A stretch of 38,083 nucleotides of DNA, taken from the NCBI GenBank assembly GCA_035316885.1, contig DATHII010000063.1:1-38083 (forward strand), written 5' to 3'. Position 1 is the stretch's first letter; each line of letters starts with the position of its first letter. Of the stretch, positions 30,232 to 38,083 are shown in pieces. The position numbers and the translations under genes were made by a program. The notes under the pieces are model-generated. The model saw only the letters and a list, made by a program, of their open reading frames with translations. It had not been told where the DNA came from and made no database searches. This stretch comes from DASRTE01 sp035316885. Lineage in GTDB: Bacteria > Actinomycetota > Actinomycetes > Jiangellales > Jiangellaceae.

Positions 30232-31869
30232 TCAGAACGGCGGGGGTTCGGCCTCAGCCAGCGGCAGGCCAACCCGCCCAGGCGGTTCGCGGTCAGCCGG
30301 CGATGGTAACCCGACCGGGCCGACGGGTTCGGGCTCGACGGTGTAGACGTGGCCGGTGGGGCTGACCCACTCGAACCGGCCGGGAGCGGGCTGCCTGACC
30401 CGCCACCGGCTGTTGTGCTTGCCGATGTGATGGGCCTTACAGAATGCCCCCGAGATCCCCGGCCGAGGTGGCTCCGAACGGGTAGCGCAGCGTGTGGTCG
30501 AGCTCGCAGGCCCCCGCTGGGCGGTCGCAGGTCGGCCAGCGACACGTCCGGTCGCGGGCGACGACATGGTCGACGAGCTCCGGCGGCGGCTCGTATCGGG
30601 TGCGGCCGTAGTCGAGCACCGCACCGGAGGCTGGATCGGTGAGCAGCCGCCGCCAGGTGCCCTCGGCGGCGAGCCGGCGAGGGCACCGAGGCCGGCACCG
30701 GCCCGTAGCCGGCCAGCTCCCCCGGAAGCTGGTCGAGGCCGAGCAGGGTGCTGGCCGCGACGGTGACCTGCACCGCCACGGGCGGCGGTGCCGGCGGTCC
30801 AACCGCTGCCCCTGGCCGCAGGTGCAGCCACCCAGCCGGCCGGTGGACAGCGCGATCCAGCCCATCTGGGCCAGCGCATCGGCGCGCCGTTGTGCCTTGC
30901 TGCGCCCGTCGCCGGGGTCTGCCGCTTCATCGCCGCCGCCGCGGCCTCGACCGCGGCCTCCACCGCCGCGGCGTCCTCCGCCGGCAGGTACGCCTCCAAC
31001 CACGCCATCCCATCCGCAGTCGGCGTAAACCTCACCTCGCGCCGCGACGCGGCCTCCTGTGACCGCTGCTCCATGGTGCTCGGAACACACCGGTGCAAGG
31101 CCCGCCTGAGCGCCTGGCGCAGCCGAGGAACGGTCAACTGCTCGGCCCTACCGCAGACCTCGGCCTCGACCAGGCGAGCAACCTCCGGTTCGTGTCGGCG
31201 CAGTTCGTCGGAAATGACCTCCGCGCGCCTGATGTCGATCCGTCCCTCGGCCAACGCGGCGTACGTAGCCGGCAGCGTCTGGACCAGGCACATCGAGCGC
31301 GACACCAGTGCCTCCCCCGCCGCCGGGGTCAGCCGCAGCCGCGCCGCCACCTCCATCGCCGTCACCCGCTGTCGCGACATCGACTCGATCTCCCGCCCGC
31401 CCTCGACCGGGCGCATCTCCACCCGCCGAGCCAACTCCGCGATCGCCTTCGCCTGCCCAGCAGCCGCCCACGAGGCGATCCGCTGCCACCCGGCCACCGA
31501 CTCCACCACCTCGTAGGCACCCAGCGCCGACAGATCCGCAGCGTCGAGCACCTCGGCCAGCGCCGGTCCTGGTGGCATGTCGTCCAGCCCGGGAACAGTC
31601 GAGGGCACCGACACCGCCGGCTCCACCGGACCGTCCGAACCAGGCATTCCCGTCGGCGGCGGGGTCACAAGGCCTTCGAACAGGTCGACCGGGTCGACAC
31701 CGGGCTCTGGGCCGAACAGCGCGAACTCGGCCGGATCGAGCAGCTCGTACCCGGCGTCCAGCCCCTCCACCAGCGCCGCCAACCGCACCGGATCGACCGC
31801 ACCCGGCGCCAACGGCTCCACGAAGCCGTAGTCGACTTCGGAACCGCCGGTCTTCCGGGATTCGAACAT
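30232..31869 (-). pseudogene. DUF222/HNH endonuclease (13E12 repeat family), multiple frameshifts
   Basis: The first frame encodes about 320 sensible residues of DUF222 (MFESRKTGG..., ALGAYEVVESVAGWQRIASW, RRAEVISDELRRHEPEVARL). Sense then jumps frame at about 30900 (SKAQRRADALAQMGWIALST), at about 30800 (TLLGLDQLPGELAGYGPVPA), at about 30685 (RRLAAEGTWRRLLTDPASGA and the HNH region CRWPTCDRPAGACELDHTLR) and at about 30450, back to the first frame for the final CKAHHIGKHN and tail. Joined, they give one complete family member. Four or more frame changes make a decayed gene the best reading. These genes are multicopy in actinobacteria and associated with mobile DNA. Both HNH parts (ELDH and CKAHH) are still readable. 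Confidence 0.8.
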
Positions 31870-31943
31870 GCGTTCGAGCATGACCGGTGCCACCGACACT
31901 GATGAGAGACCTGCGCAGCACCCGTGGGGCTGCCGCCGGACGG

Positions 31944-33443
31944 TCAGGTCTGGGTGGGGAAGCCGAGGTCGACGCCGCCATGCGACGGGTCGAGCCAGCG
32001 GGCTGTGACGACCTTGCCGCGGGTGTAGAAGTGGACGCCCTCGGTGCCGTGGGCATGGGTGTCGCCGAACAGGCTGTTCTTCCAGCCGCCGAAGGAGTAG
32101 TACGCCATGGGCACCGGGATCGGTACGTTGATGCCGATCATCCCGATCTGTGCCTCGTTCTGGAAGCGCCGGGCGGCGCCTCCGTCGTTGGTGAAGATGG
32201 CCGTGCCGTTGCCGTACGGGTTCGCGTTGACCAGGTCCAGCGCAGCGTCGTACGAAGGCACCCGCACGACGGACAGGACCGGCCCGAAGATCTCGTCGGT
32301 GTAGACCGACATCGCCGGGTCGACATGGTCGAACAGGGTCGGTCCGAGCCAGAACCCCTCGGCCGCACCGTCGGGCTCGACAGCCCGCCCGTCCACGACG
32401 AGGGAGGCGCCGGCCGAGACTCCAGCCGACAGGTACGACACGACCCGGTCCCGGTGCGCAGCGGTCACCAGCGGGCCCATGTCGCAGCCCCGCCGTCCGT
32501 CACCAGTGCGTAGTCCCGCCATGCGCTTCGAGATGCGCGCGACCAGGTCGTCGCCCACCGGATCGACGGCGACCACGGCCGAGATCGCCATGCACCGCTC
32601 GCCCGCCGACCCGAACCCGGCGTTGACGGCCGCGTCGGCCGCGAGGTCGAGGTCGGCGTCGGGCAGCACGACCATGTGGTTCTTCGCCCCACCGAGCGCC
32701 TGCACGCGCTTGCCGTTCGACGTGCCGGTCTCATAGACGTGGCGCGCTACCGGCGTCGAGCCGACGAACGAAACGGCGGCCACGTCCGGGTGCGACAGCA
32801 GGCGGTCCACCGCGACCTTGTCGCCGTGGACGACGTTGAACACTCCCCCGGGAAGCCCGGCCTGTGCCCACAGGTCGGCCATGCGCACCGCGGCCGACGG
32901 ATCCTTTTCCGACGGCTTGAGTACGACTGTGTTCCCGCACGCGATCGCGATCGGGAAGAACCACATCGGCACCATGACCGGGAAGTTGAAGGGTGAGATG
33001 ACGCCGACGACTCCCAGCGGCTGGCGCAGCGAGTACGAGTCGACCCGGGTGGACACGTTCTCCGAGAACCCACCCTTGAGCAGGTGCGGCACCCCGCAGG
33101 CAAACTCGACCACCTCGAGGCCCCGCTGGACCTCACCGGCCGCGTCGGCCAGCACCTTGCCGTGCTCGGCGGTGATCAGCTCCGCCAGCTCGCCGCTGCG
33201 TGCGGCCACCAGCTCGCGGAACGCGAACAGCACCTTGGACCGCTGCGACAGCGACGACGAGCGCCACCCGTCGAACGCCCGCGCGGCCGCCGACACCGCG
33301 TCGTCGACCACACCGGGAGATGCGAAGTCGACCTCGGCGGAAACCACGCCCAATGCCGGGTCGTACACCTCACCTACGCGGTCGCCCGACCCGGCGAACG
33401 GCTTGCCGTCGATCCAGTGCGTGATCCGGCGCATCGGCGTCAC
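31944..33443 (-). CDS. iolA: CoA-acylating methylmalonate-semialdehyde dehydrogenase
   Basis: The protein has 499 residues. The ALDH fold is clear: PFNFPVMVPMWFFPIAIACG, LKPSEKDPSAA, FVGSTPVARHVY and the catalytic Cys284 in FGSAGERCMAISA. The C-terminal SFGGWKNSLFGDTHAHGTEG matches IolA/MmsA enzymes. It converts malonate semialdehyde (from inositol) or methylmalonate semialdehyde (from valine) to acetyl- or propionyl-CoA using NAD and CoA. The lack of the usual catalytic-Glu motif of hydrolytic ALDHs (here QALGGAKNH) fits the CoA-dependent branch. The GTG start overlaps the stop of the GntR gene (GTGA); an ATG three codons later is possible. Being downstream of the regulator, it should share its control. 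Confidence 0.92.
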   Translation of the reverse strand: MTPMRRITHWIDGKPFAGSGDRVGEVYDPALGVVSAEVDFASPGVVDDAVSAAARAFDGWRSSSLSQRSKVLFAFRELVAARSGELAELITAEHGKVLADAAGEVQRGLEVVEFACGVPHLLKGGFSENVSTRVDSYSLRQPLGVVGVISPFNFPVMVPMWFFPIAIACGNTVVLKPSEKDPSAAVRMADLWAQAGLPGGVFNVVHGDKVAVDRLLSHPDVAAVSFVGSTPVARHVYETGTSNGKRVQALGGAKNHMVVLPDADLDLAADAAVNAGFGSAGERCMAISAVVAVDPVGDDLVARISKRMAGLRTGDGRRGCDMGPLVTAAHRDRVVSYLSAGVSAGASLVVDGRAVEPDGAAEGFWLGPTLFDHVDPAMSVYTDEIFGPVLSVVRVPSYDAALDLVNANPYGNGTAIFTNDGGAARRFQNEAQIGMIGINVPIPVPMAYYSFGGWKNSLFGDTHAHGTEGVHFYTRGKVVTARWLDPSHGGVDLGFPTQT

Positions 33444-34183
33444 CCCGTGGTCAGTGTCAGTTCGAAGTTGTATCGGGACGCACGATAGAGATGCGACCCG
33501 TACTCGACGGCCCGGCCGGTGTCGTCGTAGGTAGTGCGGGACATGGTCAGCAACGGTGCGCCAGCCTTCTCGTTCAGCAGCCGCGCCTCTGCCGGCCTGG
33601 CCGCGCGCCCACCGATCGTCTGCGTCGCGATCTTCAGGGCCACCCCGGCGCTACGGAGCAGGTCGTACAACCCACGCGACCGGAGGCTCTCGGCATCCAG
33701 CGCAACCAGGGCGACGGGAACATCGTTGTGCATGATCACCAATGGCTCGTTGCCGGTGAGGCGCAGCCGCTCGATCGCGTAGACCTCGGCACCGGACGCG
33801 AGGCCCAGCGCGTCGGCGACGGCCTCGGACGGCTGCTCGACGGCAAAGGAAAGCACCTCGGTCCGCGGCTCACGACCGGCGGCCCGCAGGTCGTCGTAGA
33901 GGCTCGACAGCTCGACCGGACGCCGCACCTTGGGCTGAACCACCTGGGTGCCGACGCCGCGGCGGCGGACCAGCAACCCGCGGTCGACGAGGTACTCGAT
34001 GGCCCGCCGCATCGTCGGCCGGGACAGCCCCAGCCGCTCGGCCAGCAGGATCTCGTTGTCCAAACGCGTGCCGGCCGGATAGGCACCGGACTCGATGAGC
34101 TGCTCCAGGTGCTGCGCCACCTGGAAGTACAGCGGCACTGGGCTGGCTCGGTCGAGGACCAGCGACGGTGTCCCCTGGCTCAC
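33440..34183 (-). CDS. iolR: GntR/HutC-family regulator of inositol catabolism (IolR-like)
   Basis: The protein has 247 residues. The winged helix-turn-helix occupies about 10-80: PLYFQVAQHLEQLIESGAYP, AERLGLSRPTMRRAIEYLVD and RGLLVRRRGVGTQVV. A UTRA effector domain follows (about 90-245), ending EYGSHLYRASRYNFEL. In Corynebacterium a GntR protein, IolR, encoded beside the iol genes represses them. Position between iolA and the divergent iolC makes the same role likely here. The start is GTG with AGGAGGTG 5 bases before it. Its own promoter lies within the operator-rich gap, so autoregulation is expected. Confidence 0.88.
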   Translation of the reverse strand: MSQGTPSLVLDRASPVPLYFQVAQHLEQLIESGAYPAGTRLDNEILLAERLGLSRPTMRRAIEYLVDRGLLVRRRGVGTQVVQPKVRRPVELSSLYDDLRAAGREPRTEVLSFAVEQPSEAVADALGLASGAEVYAIERLRLTGNEPLVIMHNDVPVALVALDAESLRSRGLYDLLRSAGVALKIATQTIGGRAARPAEARLLNEKAGAPLLTMSRTTYDDTGRAVEYGSHLYRASRYNFELTLTTG

Positions 34184-34220
34184 CCGGCACCTCCTGTTCG
34201 GGCCTGCGCTCGTAGTCAGC

Positions 34221-34287
34221 TTCACCAGGCTTCTGGACCGTTCACCAGGTTCCGGAGCCTGGTGAACCATCCACCAGGGTGGTGAAC
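34221..34287. promoter_or_regulatory. Operator cluster between iolR and iolC
   Basis: TTCACCAGG occurs at 34221 and 34241, its reverse complement CCTGGTGAA at 34258, and a related CCACCAGGGTGGTGAAC at 34271-34287. The pair 34241/34258 forms a perfect inverted repeat TTCACCAGG-N8-CCTGGTGAA. This dense cluster in the divergent promoter region is the likely binding site of the GntR regulator. A weak -35/-10 (TCAACG, 17 bases, TATGTT at 34315) for iolC follows. Confidence 0.75.
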
Positions 34288-34350
34288 GTGATCAACGACA
34301 CGAGCAGACGTCAGTATGTTAAGACATATTCCATGACGGGAGGAGGTCGT

Positions 34351-35307
34351 GTGACGGCCACGCCGTTCGAGGTGCTGACCATGGGGCGCGTGGGCGTCGA
34401 CGTCTACCCGGAGCAAGTCGGCGTCGGCCTCGAGGAGGTCGAGACCTTCCGCTCCTACCTCGGTGGCAGCCCGACCAACGTCGCGGTCGCCGCCGCCCGG
34501 TACGGTCGGCGCTCCGCGACGATCACCAAGGTGGGTGCGGATCCGTTCGGCCGGCTGGTCCGGCACGCGTTCGCCCGCTACGGCCTGGACGACCGGTACC
34601 TCTCCGAAGTGCCGGGCCTGCAGACACCGGTGACCTTCTGCGAGATGTTCCCGCCCGACCGGTTCCCGATCTACTTCTACCGGTCGGGCGCTCCAGATCT
34701 GACGATCGCGCCCGAGGAGCTCGACCTCGACGCCATCGGGGCGGCGGACGTCTTCTGGGCGACGGTCACCGGCCTGTCGGTCGAGCCGAGCAGGTCCGCG
34801 ACGCTGGCCGCGCTGCGGGCCCGCGACGGGAACGGGCGGACGATCCTCGACCTGGACTACCGGCCGACCCTCTGGTCGTCTGTGCAGGAGGCCCGGCACC
34901 ATGCTCGCGAGGCGATGACTCACGCTGACGTCGTGGTGGGGAATATCGACGAGTTCGACATGGCCCTCGGCGCACGCGACGCCAAGGCCGCCGCGCAGGC
35001 GGCGCTGGACGCAGGTGTGCGCCTTGTCGTCGTCAAGCGCGGACCCGAGGGCGTGCTCGCGCTGGATGCCGACGGCATCGTCGACGTTCCCGTGGTCCGG
35101 GTCGACGTCGTCAACGGGCTCGGCGCCGGCGACGCGTTCGGCGGCGCGCTATGCCACGGTCTGCTGGCCGGCTGGCCGCTGGAACGGACCATGCGCTTCG
35201 CCAACGCCGCCGGTGCAATCGTGGCGACCCAGATCGCCTGCTCGGAAGCCATGCCGACCTCTGCCGAGGTCGAGCGCTTGCTCGCGGAGGCGACCGGTGG
35301 ACGGTGA
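34351..35307 (+). CDS. iolC: 5-dehydro-2-deoxygluconokinase
   Basis: The protein has 318 residues of the PfkB/ribokinase fold. It phosphorylates 5-dehydro-2-deoxy-D-gluconate (DKG) at C6 with ATP. Motifs are LTMGRVGVDVYPEQVGVGLE at the N-terminus, YLGGSPTNVAVAAARYG, and the second PfkB signature NGLGAGDAFGGALCHGL with the catalytic Asp in GAGDAF. The GRVGVDxYPxQ start is specific to IolC. The GTG at 34351 has a strong GGAGGAGG site; an ATG at 34333 would lie upstream of that site. It opens the rightward iol operon and overlaps the aldolase gene by 11 bp. Confidence 0.94.
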   Translation: MTATPFEVLTMGRVGVDVYPEQVGVGLEEVETFRSYLGGSPTNVAVAAARYGRRSATITKVGADPFGRLVRHAFARYGLDDRYLSEVPGLQTPVTFCEMFPPDRFPIYFYRSGAPDLTIAPEELDLDAIGAADVFWATVTGLSVEPSRSATLAALRARDGNGRTILDLDYRPTLWSSVQEARHHAREAMTHADVVVGNIDEFDMALGARDAKAAAQAALDAGVRLVVVKRGPEGVLALDADGIVDVPVVRVDVVNGLGAGDAFGGALCHGLLAGWPLERTMRFANAAGAIVATQIACSEAMPTSAEVERLLAEATGGR

Positions 35308-36172
35308 GCTGCTGGGCCGGATCGCCGAGACCAGGGTGCACCGCCCGGAGGCGATTGCCGAGGCGGCCGGCCGGCGCAAGCGCCGCACCCACCTGGTCGG
35401 GCCGGCTGGGCGACTGTTCGTCGTCGCTGCCGATCACACCGCCCGCGGCATCCTCGCCGCAGGAACCGACCGGGACGCCATGCGCGACCGGGCCACGCTG
35501 CTCGAACGGCTCTGCATCGCCCTCTCGCGGCCTGGCGTGGACGGCGTCCTCGGCACGGCCGACATCGTCGAGGACCTGCTCCTGCTCGGCGCCCTCGAGG
35601 ACAAGGTCGTCATCGGCTCGATGAACCGCGGTGGGCTCGGCGGCACGGTCTTCGAGATCGACGACCGCTTCACCGGCTACGACGCCGCGGGCATCGCCTC
35701 CATGGGCTTCGACGGCGGCAAGATGCTCTTCCGGATCGATCCCGAAGACCCCGCGACAGTCGCAACCATGGCAGCCTGCGCGCACGCCGTCGACGAACTG
35801 GCGGAGCGACACCTGATGGCGATGGTCGAGCCGTTCGTCTCCCACCGCTTCGACGGCGGGGTCCGCAACGATCTCAGCGCCGATGCCGTCAGTCGTGGGG
35901 TCACGGTCGCATCGGGCCTGGGGCGGACGTCGGCATACACCTGGCTCAAGCTGCCCGTGGTCGAGGACATGCACCGAGTGCTCGCCGCATCCACCCTGCC
36001 CGCCCTGCTTCTCGGTGGCGAGGTGCCGGAGGACCCGGACACGACGTACGCGGCCTGGCAGGAGGCTTTGCGCCACCCCACCGCCCGTGGACTGGTCATC
36101 GGCCGAGCCGTGCTCTACCCGACCGACGGCGACGTCGAGTCGGCCGTCGACACTGTCGTCGGGCTGCTGTGA
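35297..36172 (+). CDS. Cgl0159-family (beta/alpha)8 aldolase-like protein
   Basis: The protein has 291 residues. It starts RIAETRVHRPEAIAEAAGRR and has the class I aldolase-like stretches RLFVVAADHTARGI, GVDGVLGTADIVEDLL, VIGSMNRGGLGGTVFEIDDR and MVEPFVSHRF. The candidate Schiff-base Lys lies in either GGKMLF or YTWLKLPVVEDM; the latter resembles LacD/DeoC-type sites. In Corynebacterium glutamicum a protein of this family (Cgl0159) is encoded right after iolC, as here. No iolJ is seen in the window, so it is a candidate for cleaving the IolC product DKG-6-phosphate into malonate semialdehyde and dihydroxyacetone phosphate. Its stop overlaps iolB (GTGA). Confidence 0.82.
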   Translation: MDGELLGRIAETRVHRPEAIAEAAGRRKRRTHLVGPAGRLFVVAADHTARGILAAGTDRDAMRDRATLLERLCIALSRPGVDGVLGTADIVEDLLLLGALEDKVVIGSMNRGGLGGTVFEIDDRFTGYDAAGIASMGFDGGKMLFRIDPEDPATVATMAACAHAVDELAERHLMAMVEPFVSHRFDGGVRNDLSADAVSRGVTVASGLGRTSAYTWLKLPVVEDMHRVLAASTLPALLLGGEVPEDPDTTYAAWQEALRHPTARGLVIGRAVLYPTDGDVESAVDTVVGLL

Positions 36173-37038
36173 CGACGTCGCGCTGGCACCTGCCCGCGGG
36201 CAGCGCCGTGGGAGGGCCGTTCCGCGTCCAGGTCACCCCCGAGGCCGCCGGCTGGAACCATGCCAGCCTGCGCGTCCTCGACCTGCCGGCGGGGTCCGAG
36301 CACGCCGTCGAGACCGCTGGCGACGAGATGCTGGTGCTGCCGCTCGCCGGCGCGGGGAGCGTCACCTGCGACGGTGCCACGTTCGAGCTGGCCGGCCGGG
36401 CCGGCGTCTTCGCCGGCGTCAGCGACTTCGTCTACCTGCCGCGCGACGCCCACGCCGTGGTGGCGACCGAGGACGGCGGACGGTTCGCGCTGCCAGGGGC
36501 TCCTTGCGGATCTCGCCTCGAGACACGCTACGGCCCTGCCACCGGCGTCGGGATCGAACTGCGCGGCGCCGGAGCGTGCAGCCGCCAGGTCAACGACATC
36601 TGCATGCCGTCCACGTTCGCCGCCGAACGGCTCCTGGTCTGCGAGGTCCTCACCCCGGAAGGCAACTGGTCGTCGTACCCGCCGCACAAACACGACGACG
36701 CCCGCGCCGGCGAATCCGTCCTGGAGGAGATCTACTACTTCGAGATCGCGACAGGCCCCGCCGGCAGTCCGGGTGTCGGATTCCACCGCGTGTACGGCCC
36801 GGGGATCGACGTGATCGCCGAGGTGCGCGACGGGGACGTCGTGCTAGTCCCCCACGGGTGGCACGGCCCGTCGATCGCCGTCCCCGGGTACGACATGTAC
36901 TACCTCAACGTCATGGCGGGGCCCGGACCCCAGCGGGCCTGGGAGATCAGCACCGACCCGGACCACGCATGGATCCGTGACACGTGGGCATCGCTGTCGG
37001 TGGACCCGCGCCTGCCGATGACAGGAGGATCGCCGTGA
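36169..37038 (+). CDS. iolB: 5-deoxy-glucuronate isomerase
   Basis: The protein has 289 residues of two cupin-like halves. It isomerises 5-deoxy-D-glucuronate to DKG, the substrate of IolC. The metal-binding segment is SSYPPHKHDDARAGESVLEE followed by IYYFEI, and LVPHGWHGPS supplies the last His. The N-terminal half ends ADFVYLPRDA-like (SDFVYLPRDAHAVV). The GTG start overlaps the aldolase stop (GTGA), and its own stop overlaps the iolD start, so the three are translationally coupled. Confidence 0.94.
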   Translation: MTTSRWHLPAGSAVGGPFRVQVTPEAAGWNHASLRVLDLPAGSEHAVETAGDEMLVLPLAGAGSVTCDGATFELAGRAGVFAGVSDFVYLPRDAHAVVATEDGGRFALPGAPCGSRLETRYGPATGVGIELRGAGACSRQVNDICMPSTFAAERLLVCEVLTPEGNWSSYPPHKHDDARAGESVLEEIYYFEIATGPAGSPGVGFHRVYGPGIDVIAEVRDGDVVLVPHGWHGPSIAVPGYDMYYLNVMAGPGPQRAWEISTDPDHAWIRDTWASLSVDPRLPMTGGSP

Positions 37039-38083
37039 GGCTGACGGTCGCGCAGGCGCTGGTCCGCTTCCTCATCGCGCAGTGGACTGAGCGCGACGGA
37101 GTGCAGCAGCGGCTGATCGCGGGGTGCCTGGGCATCTTCGGACACGGCAACGTCGCCGGCGTGGGCGAGGCCCTGCTCTCGGCCGGCGACGACCTGCGCT
37201 ACTACCAGGCCCGCAACGAGCAGGCCATGGTGCACCTCGCGTCGGGGTACGCGCGCATGTCGGACCGGCTGTCGACGATGGCCTGCACGACGTCGATCGG
37301 CCCGGGCGCCACCAACCTGGTGACGGGGGCCGCGCTGGCGACTGTGAACCGGCTGCCCGTGCTGCTGCTGCCGGGCGACGTCTTCGCCACCCGCGTGTCC
37401 AACCCGGTGCTCCAGGAGTTGGAGGACCCGCGGTCGTACGACGTGTCGGTCAACGACGCCCTGCGCCCGGTGTCGCGCTACTGGGACCGGATCTACCGGC
37501 CCGAGCAGTTGCCACCGGCGCTGCTGGCGGCCATGCGGGTGATGACCGATCCCTCCGAGACCGGCGCCGTCACGCTTGCTCTCCCCCAGGACGTGCAGGC
37601 GGAGGCGTACGACTGGCCCGACGAGCTGTTCGAGCGGCGGGTCTGGCACGTCCCGCGGGCGGCGCCAGAGCCGGCGGCGCTGGACCGTGCCGTCGCAATG
37701 GTTCGGTCGGCGCGCCGTCCACTGATCGTGGCCGGCGGCGGTGTCATCTACTCGCGGGCCGGCGACGCTTTGCGCGCGTTCGTCGAGGCGACGGGTGTGC
37801 CGGTGGCCGAGACTCAGGCGGGCAAGGGTGCGCTGCCGTACGACCACCCGCAGGCGGTGGGCGCCGTCGGGGTCTCTGGCACGACCGCCGCGAACACGCT
37901 CGCCCGGCGCGCCGATGTCGTTGTCGGGATCGGCACCCGCTACAGCGACTTCACCACGGCCTCGCGGACGCTCTTTGCCCATCCGGACGTGCGGTTCGTC
38001 AACCTCAACGTGGCCGCGCCCGACGCCGTGAAGCTGGGCGGCGTCGCTCTGGTGGCCGACGCCCGGGAGGGTCTGAGCGCCCT
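37035..38083 (+). CDS. iolD: 3D-(3,5/4)-trihydroxycyclohexane-1,2-dione hydrolase, 5' part (cut by window end)
   Basis: About 349 residues of this ThDP-dependent enzyme are present; the full protein is usually near 620-650. It hydrolyses the ring of trihydroxycyclohexane-dione to 5-deoxy-glucuronate, which feeds IolB. Visible motifs are VRLTVAQALVRFLIAQWTER at the start, FGHGNVAGVGEAL, the ThDP-activating Glu in RYYQARNEQAMVHLASGYAR, SIGPGATNLVTGAA and a middle domain starting RPLIVAGGGVIYS. The start is GTG with ACAGGAGG 7 bases upstream, overlapping the iolB stop (GTGA). The C-terminal ThDP-diphosphate domain and any iolE/iolG genes lie beyond the window. Confidence 0.93.
   Translation, partial: MRLTVAQALVRFLIAQWTERDGVQQRLIAGCLGIFGHGNVAGVGEALLSAGDDLRYYQARNEQAMVHLASGYARMSDRLSTMACTTSIGPGATNLVTGAALATVNRLPVLLLPGDVFATRVSNPVLQELEDPRSYDVSVNDALRPVSRYWDRIYRPEQLPPALLAAMRVMTDPSETGAVTLALPQDVQAEAYDWPDELFERRVWHVPRAAPEPAALDRAVAMVRSARRPLIVAGGGVIYSRAGDALRAFVEATGVPVAETQAGKGALPYDHPQAVGAVGVSGTTAANTLARRADVVVGIGTRYSDFTTASRTLFAHPDVRFVNLNVAAPDAVKLGGVALVADAREGLSA

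Noticed and set aside
30788..31516. Plus-strand frames opposite the DUF222 gene
   Set aside because: They are the antisense of a recognisable, if broken, DUF222 gene.
34221..34287. The repeated TTCACCAGG boxes as a CRISPR-like array
   Set aside because: The units are only 9 bp, in both orientations, with 8-11 bp spacers in a promoter region; operators explain them.

Overview
The window is about 38 kb of very GC-rich DNA, dense in GTG starts and in one-to-four-base start/stop overlaps, which points to an actinobacterium. The gene order around aceE (DUF3052 protein, AhpE-like peroxiredoxin, aceE, PucR-type regulator, fabD, acyl carrier protein, ketosynthase, accD) matches the core seen in both Mycobacterium and Streptomyces. 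A fabH lies between fabD and acpP and there is a single ketosynthase, as in actinobacteria without mycolic acids. The genus cannot be fixed from sequence alone; a Pseudonocardiales, Geodermatophilales or Frankiales type organism would fit.

Layout. 1-3601 (minus strand): a housekeeping operon DUF1304 - Nif3-like - coiled-coil zinc ribbon - RNase H/phosphatase fusion - RNB ribonuclease (partial). 3630-6960: a TetR regulator divergent from an MDR-family reductase with two matching operator palindromes between them, then a DUF998 membrane protein and an alpha/beta hydrolase. 6976-10539: a decayed accessory island flanked by a 33-bp imperfect repeat of the 3' end of tRNA-Val(UAC). It holds a hydrolase, a probable acetate-family transporter, small unknown ORFs, frameshifted or truncated fragments and large palindromes. 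10509-12215 (minus): tRNA-Val, a zinc-ribbon protein, an AhpE-type peroxiredoxin, a DUF3052 protein and a DUF1918 protein.

12375-21740 (plus): aceE (pyruvate dehydrogenase E1), the PucR/FasR-type regulator, then the tightly packed fatty-acid operon fabD-fabH-acpP-fabF-accD, closed by a strong hairpin. Pyruvate dehydrogenase makes acetyl-CoA, AccD helps carboxylate it to malonyl-CoA, FabD loads malonyl onto AcpP, FabH starts the chain and FabF extends it. The standout is FabD, which carries an extra C-terminal biotinyl/lipoyl-like domain whose modifiable lysine position reads Arg. 21957-24459 (minus): DUF3145, an AlkZ-like winged-helix protein and a double DUF427 protein. 24545-27681 (plus): an M3 metallopeptidase and a SigB/HrdB-type sigma factor with an ECF-type promoter motif in front.

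27702-31900: a VapBC-like toxin-antitoxin pair with an unclosed antitoxin frame, an alditol oxidase homologue, a poorly coding stretch, and a DUF222/HNH pseudogene with several frame changes. 31944-38083: a myo-inositol catabolism locus. A GntR/HutC regulator and iolA run leftwards. iolC, a Cgl0159-type aldolase, iolB and iolD (cut by the window end) run rightwards. The divergent promoter region is packed with TTCACCAGG repeats.

No CRISPR array, rRNA, intact insertion sequence or complete integrase was seen.
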